Positions 1 through 10,446 of a stretch of DNA of 64,000 nucleotides are shown here, piece after piece. The stretch is taken from NCBI RefSeq assembly GCF_013371085.1, contig NZ_JABWCV010000015.1, forward strand, positions 50,322 to 114,321, in the 5' to 3' direction. Below the pieces are notes generated by a model. The model searched no databases, had not been told where the DNA came from, and saw only the letters and a program-made list of their open reading frames with translations. Each line of letters begins with the position of its first letter. Position 1 is the first letter of the stretch. Source of the stretch: Vreelandella maris. Its GTDB lineage: Bacteria > Pseudomonadota > Gammaproteobacteria > Pseudomonadales > Halomonadaceae. The position numbers were made by a program, and so were the translations under genes.

Positions 1-356
1 TCTGGCGGTTCAACCGCCGTTAATATGCGCGTACCCGCGGCTTGGATCGCCATTTGTTCGGGAGAGAACAGCAGGAAAATACAATCGATCAACATGTCGC
101 AGTTTTTAAGCGCTTCCACTGCATCGGGCATGCTGGCAAGCCCCGTTGCCCCCACGGCCCAGCCACCGGTAGGTAACGGCGCGGGTAACCGCATGTGGTA
201 CATATTGGCGCCTAAACGCTGCCCCGCCGCCATAAAGGCATCCGCATAATCAAGGCGTTCGCTGCCCTGGGTCAGCACGACGAGTTTTTCGCCTTCATGT
301 ACGCCGGACATTTTTAGCTGATGGAGGCAAATTTCAGCAAAGCTTGCGTGATCCAT
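1..356 (-). CDS. nicX: 2,5-dihydroxypyridine 5,6-dioxygenase NicX (partial, runs off left edge)
   Basis: Only about the first 118 codons are present; the 3' part lies outside the window. The translation starts MDHASFAEICLHQLKM and contains LLFSPEQMAIQ followed by GTRILTAVEPP, which matches the Pseudomonas putida NicX segment around its SPEQ...GTRIL.AVEPPE stretch. NicX is a non-haem Fe(II) extradiol-type dioxygenase that opens 2,5-dihydroxypyridine to N-formylmaleamate; its metal ligands lie further on and cannot be seen. The start at 356 is preceded by TTAGGAGAC, a good ribosome binding site. It is the last visible gene of the leftward nicA operon, 129 bases after the symporter gene. The other pathway enzymes nearby make the call fairly secure. 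Confidence 0.85.
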   Translation of the reverse strand, partial: MDHASFAEICLHQLKMSGVHEGEKLVVLTQGSERLDYADAFMAAGQRLGANMYHMRLPAPLPTGGWAVGATGLASMPDAVEALKNCDMLIDCIFLLFSPEQMAIQAAGTRILTAVEPP

Positions 357-415
357 AAAGTCTCCTAACTCCCCAGGCGAAAGCACAGCTATAGCGTTCC
401 GGGAAGTGTTAGCTG

Positions 416-454
416 AGAGCGCTCGTGCTCGCCTTTGGGCACACCAAGCGCTCT
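416..454. other. Intergenic inverted repeat between symporter gene and nicX
   Basis: AGAGCGCT (416-423) and AGCGCTCT (447-454) form an 8-base-pair perfect stem. The interior is partly self-complementary (GTGC and GCAC). There is no T-tract, so it is not an obvious intrinsic terminator. It could be an mRNA-stabilising or processing hairpin that sets nicX expression apart from the upstream genes. Confidence 0.4.
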
Positions 455-485
455 AGGGTGTTATCGGTTCAAAGCTGAACGTCAA

Positions 486-1994
486 TTAGGCAGCCGCCTC
501 TTTCGTCGCTTGCTCTGTGGTAGTACGGCGCTTTTTACCCAGCTCTTCCGCGATGGCGGTAAAGAAGGCGTCCGAAGAGGCTTGATGAGGTTTGGTCATA
601 AGGCTCACGCTAACAAACAGCACGCTAGCGACCACAATGCCCCAAACGCCAGCAGGCAGGCCCAGCAGCGAATTGCCAGTGGCATACATCAGCAGTACAA
701 AGGCGCTGGTGCCCACCACGCTTACCAGTGCACCGACGCCAGTACCGCGCTTCCAATAGAAGGCACCGATAAGTGCGGGCACCATGGCTACCAGACCAGA
801 GGAAGCAGCCACCGACAGCACCGCAATAAGGTCAAGCTGCAGCTCGGCAAAGGCCAGCGCCATCAGTGCAATCACCGGCACCACGAACTTGCCCACCAGC
901 AGTTGGCGCTTTTCACTGACGTTCGGTTTAACGTTCGCATAGACGTCGCGGGAAACCATGGACGCCAGGGTCAGCATGATCGAATCGATAGTAGAGACCG
1001 CGGCGGCCATGATGCCGATCATTACGATCACCCCTAATACTGGCGGAACAAACTCCGAGGCCAGCAGCGTGGGCGTGGCTAAATCTGCACTTGCAAGACT
1101 TGGGAAAGCAGCTAAGGCAGAGAAACCCCACAGTACGGAGACCATGGTGTAGATAAAACCAAACACCAGGAAGCCAATCAGCATGTGGCGCATGGAGCGC
1201 AGCGAGGAGGGCATAAACAGGCGTTGACTGACCTGTGGGTTGGAGATACTAAAGAAGAACCAGGGAATGGTGAGCCCCAGGAAAGTGACAAAGCTGAACA
1301 GGCCAGGGCCAGGCACCGTGAGTGACTGCGGATGTTCCGTTGCCAGCGTATCGAATAGTGCGCCGAAACCACCCAAGCCCTGGATCACCAGGAAGGCCAC
1401 CAGGGTTGAGGCAACAATCATCATGATGGCCTGGAGCGAGTCGGTCCACATCACCGAACGAATCCCCGCGATATAGGAGAAGAAGATGGCGATCACCGTG
1501 GCCAGCACCACCCCGGTAGTAAAGGTAATCGCGCCATCAGTAATCCCCTGCAACAGGTAACCGACACCCGCGAGTTGAACGGCCGAGTAGGGAATCAGGA
1601 AGATACAACTGGCAATCGAGACAGCCATGGCCACATGTTTGCTGTTGTAGCGGTGGCCCAGCATCTCGCTGGGCGTCACATAGCCGAACTTCTTGCCGAC
1701 TGCCCAGAATTTGGGACCGAAAACAGCCACCAGAGAGACACCGGCGAAATAGATGATTTCAAAGCCTAGCGCGCCAACACCGCCGGCATAGGTAAGACCT
1801 GCCAGGCCCACCATCATAAAGGCACTATACGTCGTGGCACTGTAACTCAGCGCCGAGACAAAGCCGTTCATTTGTCGGTTACCCAGGAAGTATCCCGACA
1901 TACTTTCGGAAGGACCTTGGCGAGACATAATCGCAATGCCAATAGCGATCAATAAGTAGATGGCAATGGACCACCAGATGAGTGACTCAGTCAT
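486..1994 (-). CDS. Sodium:solute symporter (SSS family), probable nicotinate-pathway uptake
   Basis: This is an inner-membrane cation-coupled symporter of about 502 residues with roughly 13 hydrophobic segments. The family-typical N-terminal region holds GYFLGNRQMNGFVSALSYSA, and PSEMLGHRY follows. I place the start at 1994 (MTESLIWW) because GAGGAGCACAGC precedes it; an upstream in-frame ATG at 2030 would lengthen it by 12 residues. The gene overlaps the preceding small membrane gene by 8 bases, so the two are probably translationally coupled. It sits between the nicotinate dehydrogenase genes and nicX. Uptake of nicotinate or a hydroxynicotinate is inferred from this context. Pseudomonas uses an MFS carrier, NicT, at the equivalent step. 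Confidence 0.85.
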   Translation of the reverse strand: MTESLIWWSIAIYLLIAIGIAIMSRQGPSESMSGYFLGNRQMNGFVSALSYSATTYSAFMMVGLAGLTYAGGVGALGFEIIYFAGVSLVAVFGPKFWAVGKKFGYVTPSEMLGHRYNSKHVAMAVSIASCIFLIPYSAVQLAGVGYLLQGITDGAITFTTGVVLATVIAIFFSYIAGIRSVMWTDSLQAIMMIVASTLVAFLVIQGLGGFGALFDTLATEHPQSLTVPGPGLFSFVTFLGLTIPWFFFSISNPQVSQRLFMPSSLRSMRHMLIGFLVFGFIYTMVSVLWGFSALAAFPSLASADLATPTLLASEFVPPVLGVIVMIGIMAAAVSTIDSIMLTLASMVSRDVYANVKPNVSEKRQLLVGKFVVPVIALMALAFAELQLDLIAVLSVAASSGLVAMVPALIGAFYWKRGTGVGALVSVVGTSAFVLLMYATGNSLLGLPAGVWGIVVASVLFVSVSLMTKPHQASSDAFFTAIAEELGKKRRTTTEQATKEAAA

Positions 1995-2175
1995 TGCTGT
2001 GCTCCTCAAAATCTTTAGTGATAAACACATTCAGCGCAATGATGGCCAACCCTGCCAACATCCAGAACAGGAAGCTGCCGTACCAGAACGCGACCCCGCT
2101 CAATAGGGTGTAAGGCACTAAATAGCTCAGTAAGACGACGGCCCATACTAGCCATATCCATTTACTGCGTTTCAT
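1987..2175 (-). CDS. Small two-helix membrane protein (DUF3311-like symporter partner)
   Basis: A 62-residue protein starting MKRSKWIWLVWAVVLLSY with two hydrophobic stretches (about residues 7-27 and 30-52) and a charged C-terminus. Small proteins of this kind (DUF3311/DUF997-like) are commonly encoded directly before SSS symporters. Its end overlaps the symporter start by 8 bases. An AGGTGG-type site lies before the ATG at 2175. It probably helps symporter assembly or function; no enzymatic motif is visible. Confidence 0.7.
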   Translation of the reverse strand: MKRSKWIWLVWAVVLLSYLVPYTLLSGVAFWYGSFLFWMLAGLAIIALNVFITKDFEEHSND

Positions 2176-2196
2176 AATCCACCTCGTTTTATTACG

Positions 2197-5100
2197 TCAG
2201 GGAGTAGAGTGAGTGTTGTTGTGGTGAGGCTGGCGTATATCTGCAATACGTTGTTTTACTTTTTGCCAAGGCGCTTTCTCTGGGGCAAAACGCGCTCGGA
2301 GATAGGTCGTCAAATCAGCGACCTGGGTATTACTAAAGCTGTCGGCAAAGCCTGGCATGCTACCAATACCTGGAACGTGTTCGGCGTGAACACCGCCCAA
2401 AATTGACTGAATAACGTTATCGGGATGATCGCTGTGCAAATTGGTATTCAGCGCCAGATTAGTGCTCGCCCTCGAAAAGGTAGGAACGCCAGAATCGACA
2501 TGGCACGCCGCGCAGGCGCCCTCGAAGAGCCGCTCCCCTGCCTCCATTTCTGTTGAGCCAACGGCTGCACTGGTCACGCGCTGCGTAGCGTCCGCCACAG
2601 CCGCATCGCTATTACCTGTTGGCGCCTGCATCTGGGCGGCCACATAGTGGGCAATAGCCCGCACATCGTATTCAGGCAGCTCAGCCAGCCCCGCTACCAC
2701 CGGGGCCATAGGGCCAGAGGCAACGCCGTGAAGCTCAGATTCACCGTGGCGCAGATAGTCGTAAAGCGATGTTTCACTCCACGGGATCGGCGCACGCGAC
2801 AGCGAATTAAGCGGTGGCGCTTCCCAACCATCTACAAAGGCACCGGCAAAATACGCCTCGCCGTTTTTCTCAGCCCCCATAGCATTGCGGGGGCTATGGC
2901 AGGCGCTGCAGTGGCCTAGCCCTTCGGCAAGGTAGGCTCCCCTGTTATACAGTTCACTTTGCATGGGGTCAGGCTGGAAAGGCGTTGCATCGTGATAAAG
3001 CGTATTCCAGCCCGCCATTAAGCTGCGCACATTGAAAGGGAAGGTGAGCGCATTGGCGGTCTTTTCAGTCGACACGGGAGGCTGAGCCATTAAGTAGGCG
3101 TAAAGCGCCTGTAAATCGGCATCACTGGTCTTGGCAAACGCCGTATAGGGGAACGCGGGATAAAGGTGGCTGCCATCGCGGCTAATGCCGTGGCGCATGG
3201 CGCGCTCAAAGGCTGCGTAAGACCACTGACCAATCCCCGTCGCCTCATCCGGCGTAATGTTCGTGCTGTAGAGCGTCCCGAAAGGCGTCTCAAACCCACG
3301 CCCGCCTGCATTGGTCACGCCACCTTCTGTGGTATGACACGCCGCGCAGTCACCTGCAGCCGCAACGAGTCGTCCGCGCTCAATGGTCTCAGCGGAATAA
3401 AGGTTGGCGGCTGGCCGTGAGACAGGCGCAATGGCCCCTTTCCACGGCCATGCCATGGCCGCAGTGCCCGCAATGGTGGTGAACGCTGCTGCGGCTAACC
3501 AGCGCCGTTTCGTTGACCGAGGCGGTTTCAATTTAGATGGGCGCCCTGCCTCCTCGGTGGACGAAGCTTCGAGTGCCTGGCGCACGCGCTTGGCGGTAAA
3601 CGGTGGTTGGCGAAAACGCAGGCCAGTGGCATCAAAAAGCGCATTGGCTATTACCGCAACACCCGGCGATAGCTCCGCACCGGTTAATACGTCTTCACCG
3701 GCGGTTTGATTAACACCTTCCTCAACAGGGCTTGGCGAAGAAGCGGTGGTTGGTAATCCTGCTGAATATTCACTTTTAGTCAGCGTACGACTGCCGTCAC
3801 CCCATTCGTCGAAGCTGGGCGCCTGCCCCAAAAGGGGGCGCGCTTCACCCAAGACCCGGGCCTGTAGCGTTTGCTGAAGGCGATCAGTATCCACATCAGA
3901 GCCGACATCCTGACCAACTACCAAACGGGTAAGCTGAACATCGCCGGTAACACGATTGACTTCCACATCGGCAATCCAGGCAGAGCGCACTCCCGATTCC
4001 ACGCGTTGTTCGCGGTCAGGTAGTTGGGAGTAGGCAAAACCCCGCCCGCACAATAGTTCCTGAGGTAAAGAGTCCGCTGATGGATTGAACGCCCTTTGCC
4101 ACTCGGCCCGTTTAGCAACGGACTCAATCAGCTCTATGCCACGCGCATCGTCAAGGTGGCGAAGTCGCAGCGCGACAGGGTCTTGGTCACTCTCGCGGGC
4201 AACCTCATCTAAAAAAGATTCCCGAGCGAACGTCTGCTGTATACCCATCAAGGTGGAATTGGTGGAGAGCGAGTCTGGCTGGGAGCGTGCGGCAAGGTAT
4301 TGGTCGCGAAATACATAGGGCGAGAACGGCGTTGTGTCTTGCTCGCCGGTGGAGGCCTCAGCGCTAGACGTTGTTATCGCGGCCCTACCACTTAACAACA
4401 ACCCTACGGCAGCCACCTCACCAGTGAGATTGGCCTGCTGATAGTGATAACGGGCTATCTCACCACTACTGGCAATATCCGCGTTTAGGGTAATTCGCTG
4501 TGCTTGGCCCAATGCATGAACATCTTTGGCGTAGCGGGCATCGAGCCAAACGGCTACCGGGCCACCCACCGTCCGCGACATCAACGCCGCATCCACGGCG
4601 GCATCGTCACCGCAATGGCGACCCAACCCTGAGGCCTGATTTGATGCGTGTTTACCATCGGCGCTGTAAAGCTCAATCTGGCTAATATCCAGCGCGGTTA
4701 ACCGGCTTAGATCCTGTTTAAGCGCCGCTGGGGTGACAGTTTGCCCCCACACACTCAATTGTTGGTCGCAACACTCGGCAGTTACCCAGCTGGGGTGATT
4801 GCCCCAGCGCATGCGACTCGGCCAGCTATACGCATGATTCGAGTGCATGTACGACTGGCTAGGCTTAACAAGAGGCGATTCAGAGGGCTTTTGATCGCTA
4901 TAAGTAGCTTTTCCGGGTGCCTGTTGAACGGCCTGCCACTCAACCTTCAGTTGTTTAGCGGCATCGGTCGCCAAGGCCAAACTATCGGCAACCACCCCCA
5001 CAAAATTCCCTTCCACCACGACTTCAACAGATTCAGATATTGAGGCAATGCTGCTGCTATCGACGCCAACTAAGCGATCACTCTCAAAACGCTCACCATT

Positions 5101-5208
5101 CCACCAGTAGTAAGGTGGACGCACGACAACACCAAAACGTGCCTGCGCTAGCAGCGCGGGAATGCCGGCCTGTTTTTGCTGGCCATGGAGCATCGACCCT
5201 TCACTCAT
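2197..5208 (-). CDS. Degenerate NicB-like molybdopterin domain fused to tri-heme cytochrome c (nicotinate dehydrogenase subunit)
   Basis: A protein of about 1003 residues. Residues about 20-575 are homologous to the C-terminal three quarters of the intact NicB-type subunit encoded at 10447-12717: shared blocks include RPPY, AAKQLK and NALFDATG. The first ~217 residues of that fold, including the VDLGTG segment, are absent. The catalytic GVGE motif near the end is replaced by LTGAELSPG, with Gly aligned to the Glu. A hydrophobic anchor (WLAAAAFTTIAGTAAMAWPW, near 585-605) follows. Three haem c sites come next: CAACH (about 621), CSACH (about 767) and CAACH (about 899). In P. putida one NicB chain carries both Mo and haem functions. 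Here the chain probably acts as scaffold and electron exit. The start at 5208 has GGAGG upstream and overlaps nicA by 8 bases. Confidence 0.85.
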   Translation of the reverse strand: MSEGSMLHGQQKQAGIPALLAQARFGVVVRPPYYWWNGERFESDRLVGVDSSSIASISESVEVVVEGNFVGVVADSLALATDAAKQLKVEWQAVQQAPGKATYSDQKPSESPLVKPSQSYMHSNHAYSWPSRMRWGNHPSWVTAECCDQQLSVWGQTVTPAALKQDLSRLTALDISQIELYSADGKHASNQASGLGRHCGDDAAVDAALMSRTVGGPVAVWLDARYAKDVHALGQAQRITLNADIASSGEIARYHYQQANLTGEVAAVGLLLSGRAAITTSSAEASTGEQDTTPFSPYVFRDQYLAARSQPDSLSTNSTLMGIQQTFARESFLDEVARESDQDPVALRLRHLDDARGIELIESVAKRAEWQRAFNPSADSLPQELLCGRGFAYSQLPDREQRVESGVRSAWIADVEVNRVTGDVQLTRLVVGQDVGSDVDTDRLQQTLQARVLGEARPLLGQAPSFDEWGDGSRTLTKSEYSAGLPTTASSPSPVEEGVNQTAGEDVLTGAELSPGVAVIANALFDATGLRFRQPPFTAKRVRQALEASSTEEAGRPSKLKPPRSTKRRWLAAAAFTTIAGTAAMAWPWKGAIAPVSRPAANLYSAETIERGRLVAAAGDCAACHTTEGGVTNAGGRGFETPFGTLYSTNITPDEATGIGQWSYAAFERAMRHGISRDGSHLYPAFPYTAFAKTSDADLQALYAYLMAQPPVSTEKTANALTFPFNVRSLMAGWNTLYHDATPFQPDPMQSELYNRGAYLAEGLGHCSACHSPRNAMGAEKNGEAYFAGAFVDGWEAPPLNSLSRAPIPWSETSLYDYLRHGESELHGVASGPMAPVVAGLAELPEYDVRAIAHYVAAQMQAPTGNSDAAVADATQRVTSAAVGSTEMEAGERLFEGACAACHVDSGVPTFSRASTNLALNTNLHSDHPDNVIQSILGGVHAEHVPGIGSMPGFADSFSNTQVADLTTYLRARFAPEKAPWQKVKQRIADIRQPHHNNTHSTP

Positions 5209-5689
5209 GAGGAGCCTCCTGCAACGCGGCCGCGTTAATGACGACGGCACGCTCCGCTGCCTGCAGAATTTCAACATGGGTGCCACATCGACAGAGGTTA
5301 TGCTCTAAAGCGGTGCGAATCTGCTGCGCAGAGGGTTGGGTATTATGATTTAGCAGCGCACGAACAGTGATGATCATACCGTTCAAACAGTAGCCACACT
5401 GGGCTGCCTGAGCATCGATAAAGGCTTGTTGTACAGGGTCAAGCTCACCGCCCTGGGAAAGACCATCAAGGGTGGTTACCTCATGGCCAACGGCAGCGGA
5501 CACGGGCAGCACGCAGGTGCGTGCGGCCATGCCATCAATCAATACGCTGCATGCCCCACACTCACCCAAACCACAGCCATACTTAGGCCCATTGAGCGCC
5601 AGGTCGTTACGCAACACATTGAGCAATGGTGTCTGCGGCGGCACAGCCAGCTCGCGTTCTTGCCCATTGATAGTTAGCTTTAGCGTCAT
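5201..5689 (-). CDS. nicA: Nicotinate dehydrogenase 2Fe-2S subunit NicA
   Basis: A 162-residue member of the xanthine-dehydrogenase-type iron-sulfur subunits. The plant-type [2Fe-2S] cluster is bound by Cys39, 44, 47 and 59 (CGLGECGAC then C). The second, helical-domain cluster is bound by Cys98, 101, 133 and 135 (CGYC then CRC). It passes electrons from the molybdenum site to the haem domains during hydroxylation of nicotinate at C6. It is the first gene of the leftward nic operon and faces nicC across a regulatory region of about 530 bases. The next gene starts within its last codons. Length and cysteine pattern are normal for the family. Confidence 0.92.
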   Translation of the reverse strand: MTLKLTINGQERELAVPPQTPLLNVLRNDLALNGPKYGCGLGECGACSVLIDGMAARTCVLPVSAAVGHEVTTLDGLSQGGELDPVQQAFIDAQAAQCGYCLNGMIITVRALLNHNTQPSAQQIRTALEHNLCRCGTHVEILQAAERAVVINAAALQEAPHE

Positions 5690-6070
5690 AGGGGATCATC
5701 ATCGTTATTGTTAAGCCCGCCCTCTTGCTCTGGATAGGGCTTGGATATGACTTAGATGTTACTAATAAATACTGCCTGCCAAACACGCTTCGTAGCACCT
5801 TAAACCCGCCTATTTTCATCTACCTTTCACATACTGCCAATCGACTTGCACCAGCCAAGTGCAGAGCTAATACCCATCGAGCATTAAAGGTGCATACGCT
5901 ATAAAAATAAGCCTAATAAACGTATAGCACTCAATGGATGCGTTTTTCAAGTTTTTGCATAAAACCAAAAAAACAACGATAAATATATTAAATTCATATA
6001 TTTATTTAAAAACACCGCATTGTTTGCGTTAAAAAATAATTTCAAAACTAATTCTTGACCAAAAAATAAA

Positions 6071-6090
6071 TGGTGTATACGTTGTTTTAT
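6071..6090 (+). promoter_or_regulatory. Candidate NicR (MarR) operator before nicC
   Basis: TGGTGTATACGTTGTTTTAT overlaps the putative -10 of nicC. It matches TGGCGTACACGCTATAATTT before the nicB-type gene (10351-10370) at 13 of 20 positions, including GTAyACGyT. The motif recurs only in the divergent control regions of the nic locus that I examined. Confidence 0.45.
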
Positions 6091-6149
6091 AGCATTCACA
6101 AACACATTCAAAAACACCTCACAAGGCAGTCAACCATGTCAGTTCCCCC

Positions 6150-8199
<2,050 letters not shown>

Positions 8200-8208
8200 C
8201 AAAGGCCA

Positions 8209-8997
8209 ATGATCATGAATCACAGCACTATGTCTAACAATTCCACGACCAAAACATACCGCATCGGCCAGATCGTCCCCAGCTCCAATATCACCATGGA
8301 GACCGAAATTCCTGCCATGCTGACGGCGCGGCAGTTAATCCGCCCGGAACGCTTTACCTTTCACTCCAGCCGCATGCGCATGAAGAACGTCAGCAAGGAC
8401 GAGCTGGCTGCCATGGACGCAGAGTCGGATCGCTGCGCCCTGGAGCTTTCTGATGCAGCGGTGGATGTGATGGGATATGCCTGCCTGGTTGCCATTATGG
8501 CGATGGGGCCCGGCTACCACCGAGAGTCACAAAAGCGTTTGCGCAGCCGCACCGAAGAGAACGGCTGCGACACGCCGGTGGTCACCAGCGCCGGTGCTCT
8601 GGTTGATGCCCTGGGTGTGATGAAAGCCAAGCGCGTGGTGGTAGTGGCCCCCTACATGAAGCCGCTGACCGAAATGGTGGTGGACTACATCCGTCAGGAA
8701 GGCATTGACGTGCTCGACTACCGGGCTCTTGAGATCCCCAATAACCTGGATGTCGCTCGCCACGATCCCGCCAATCTTCCCGAGATCGTAGCCAGTCTCG
8801 ATTTAAGTAACGTGGACGCTATCGTCTTGTCAGCCTGTGTGCAAATGCCATCACTACCGGCCGTCGCCAAGGTCGAAGCCCTGACCGGCAAGCCGGTGGT
8901 TACCGCAGCTATCGCGACCACCTATGCCATGCTCAAGGCACTCGACCTGGAGCCCATCGTACCGGGCGCGGGCGCCCTCTTGTCAGGGGCTTACTAA
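8209..8997 (+). CDS. nicE: Maleate cis-trans isomerase NicE
   Basis: A cofactor-independent member of the Asp/Glu racemase superfamily, 262 residues, converting maleate to fumarate. The two active-site cysteines are in GYACLVA (Cys92) and LSACVQM (Cys210). The sequence closely follows P. putida NicE, with SRMRMK, AMDAESDRCA and PGAGALLSGAY at the C-terminus. The N-terminus is about 10 residues longer than usual. Starts at 8209 and 8215 are both possible, because AAAGG lies just upstream and favours 8215 slightly. It is the third gene of nicCDEF, 9 bases after nicD. Confidence 0.95.
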   Translation: MIMNHSTMSNNSTTKTYRIGQIVPSSNITMETEIPAMLTARQLIRPERFTFHSSRMRMKNVSKDELAAMDAESDRCALELSDAAVDVMGYACLVAIMAMGPGYHRESQKRLRSRTEENGCDTPVVTSAGALVDALGVMKAKRVVVVAPYMKPLTEMVVDYIRQEGIDVLDYRALEIPNNLDVARHDPANLPEIVASLDLSNVDAIVLSACVQMPSLPAVAKVEALTGKPVVTAAIATTYAMLKALDLEPIVPGAGALLSGAY

Positions 8998-9000
8998 CAA

Positions 9001-9035
9001 AATCAGTTACTTATTGACGATATAGAGTACTGATT
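9001..9035 (+). other. Hairpin between nicE and nicF
   Basis: AATCAGT (9001-9007) pairs with ACTGATT (9029-9035). The stem ends just before the AAGGAGA ribosome binding site of nicF, so it may modulate nicF translation or protect the upstream mRNA. It is AT-rich without a following T-run, so not a terminator. Confidence 0.35.
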
Positions 9036-9047
9036 AAGGAGACGACC

Positions 9048-9713
9048 ATGTCGCCACACACGACTGATAACAGCGATGGCGTTAGCGATAACACTGCCAC
9101 GGACAACTACCGAGGCGTGTGGGATGGGCGCATCGGTTTTGGCAAAACGCCTGCGCTGCTGGTGGTTGATTTTATGCAAGGCTACACCACACCAGGTTCG
9201 CCGCTATTTGCCCAGGGCGTGGTGGATGCGGTGGCCAATATGCCGCCGCTACTCAATACCGCACGGCGCACTGGCACGCCTGTTATCCACACCAACATCC
9301 TGTATCACGCCCCGGATCAAATCGACGGTGGCATTTGGGTCAAGAAGGCGCCGGTCATGCGGGCGATGGTGGCGGGCAACCCTTACGCCGAGTTCTGCAC
9401 CGAGGTGGCACCTCGTGAAGATGAGCTGGTAATGACCAAGCAGTATGCCAGTGCGTTCTTTGGAACTTCGCTTGCCTCCACACTGGTCGCCATGGGGATC
9501 GATACGCTGATCATCACCGGCTGCTCCACCAGTGGTTGCATTCGTGCCACCGCCGTTGACGGCGTACAGCACGGCTTTCGGGTGATGGTCGTGCGCGATT
9601 GCGTCGGTGACCGCCATCCCGCGCCCCATGAAGCCAACCTGTTTGATATCGATAGCAAATATGGCGATGTGATTGGACTGGATGAAACATTGGGATACTT
9701 AATGAAGCGTTAG
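9048..9713 (+). CDS. nicF: Maleamate amidohydrolase NicF
   Basis: A cysteine hydrolase of the isochorismatase/nicotinamidase fold, 221 residues, hydrolysing maleamate to maleate and ammonia. The expected triad is visible: Asp41 (LVVDFMQGY), Lys131 (TKQYASAFFGT) and Cys164 (STSGCIRAT), with a cis-peptide-type GCS just before it. The first ~20 residues are rich in Asp, Asn and Thr and probably disordered. AAGGAGACGACC precedes the start. It is the last gene of the rightward nic operon, and the marR gene converges on it from the other side. Confidence 0.95.
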   Translation: MSPHTTDNSDGVSDNTATDNYRGVWDGRIGFGKTPALLVVDFMQGYTTPGSPLFAQGVVDAVANMPPLLNTARRTGTPVIHTNILYHAPDQIDGGIWVKKAPVMRAMVAGNPYAEFCTEVAPREDELVMTKQYASAFFGTSLASTLVAMGIDTLIITGCSTSGCIRATAVDGVQHGFRVMVVRDCVGDRHPAPHEANLFDIDSKYGDVIGLDETLGYLMKR

Positions 9714-9757
9714 GAGTATCCGAAAACGCAGGTAAAGCGGACGTCTCTGTTGAGTAA

Positions 9758-10237
9758 TCAGTCCGCGTTCATTTTTTCCAACAGATGCATTAAGGCAACC
9801 CGCTCTGCCGGGTTGAGATTTTTCATGGTCTGATCGCTAATTTGCTTGGCACTGGGCACCATAGCCTCGACTAATGTCTCCCCGGCCCCAGTGATCACGA
9901 CCATGACTTTGCGTTGATCATTGGGGTCGGTGGTTAGCGAGATCCACCCCCGCGCTTTAAGGCGTTTAATGACGCCACGGATAGTGGCGGGATCAATCGC
10001 CGTGGCGTTGACGATATCGGTTAACGAGCTGGGGCCACGCTCCATCACCGTGCACAGCGTGACAAACTGGATGGCCGTGAGCTGTTTATCGCTGCTGTAG
10101 CGCTGAAAAATAGCCGTATGCCGCTGGTAGGCTTTACGCAGTAGATGCCCTACTTGCTCAGAAAAATCATACCCCTGCTCTGAAGGTGTAGGGTGCTCGC
10201 CGGAAGACGAGTGGTTGAGCGCACTATCCGTTGTCAT
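9758..10237 (-). CDS. nicR: MarR-family repressor NicR
   Basis: A winged-helix regulator of 159 residues. The recognition region (SLTDIVNATAIDPATIRGVI) is followed by a wing with TDPNDQRKV, the DxR-type motif of MarR proteins. In P. putida NicR represses the nic genes and is relieved by 6-hydroxynicotinate; the same role is inferred here. It is transcribed towards nicF and divergently from the intact NicB-type subunit. A copy of the candidate operator lies in the shared upstream region, suggesting autoregulation as well. Confidence 0.88.
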   Translation of the reverse strand: MTTDSALNHSSSGEHPTPSEQGYDFSEQVGHLLRKAYQRHTAIFQRYSSDKQLTAIQFVTLCTVMERGPSSLTDIVNATAIDPATIRGVIKRLKARGWISLTTDPNDQRKVMVVITGAGETLVEAMVPSAKQISDQTMKNLNPAERVALMHLLEKMNAD

Positions 10238-10446
10238 TCCATATCCTTAATCTATTGGCGACGTCGTGTATCGAGTATGGCACTGGTTAACAAAATGATG
10301 CATCAACGTATGAAATACTGCTTGCGCTGGATCAATTCATCATGCTTTTATGGCGTACACGCTATAATTTTACCTTAGTTATCGCTCTTTCATCATCTCA
10401 AATTCATCCGTACTGATCATCTTAAACACTAGCGTGGGAGGCAGAC
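10238..10446. promoter_or_regulatory. nicR / nicB intergenic control region
   Basis: Contains TATAAT at 10363-10368 in the rightward direction, inside the operator-like TGGCGTACACGCTATAATTT (10351-10370). No good -35 is seen at 17 bases, which would suit an extended or activated promoter. A GGGAGGC ribosome binding site precedes the ATG at 10447. Binding by NicR is inferred from the shared motif. Confidence 0.5.

Noticed and set aside
5690..5940. 70-codon frame (5607-5819, minus strand) before nicA
   Set aside because: Overlaps the nicA start in another frame and has no ribosome binding site; treated as promoter sequence.
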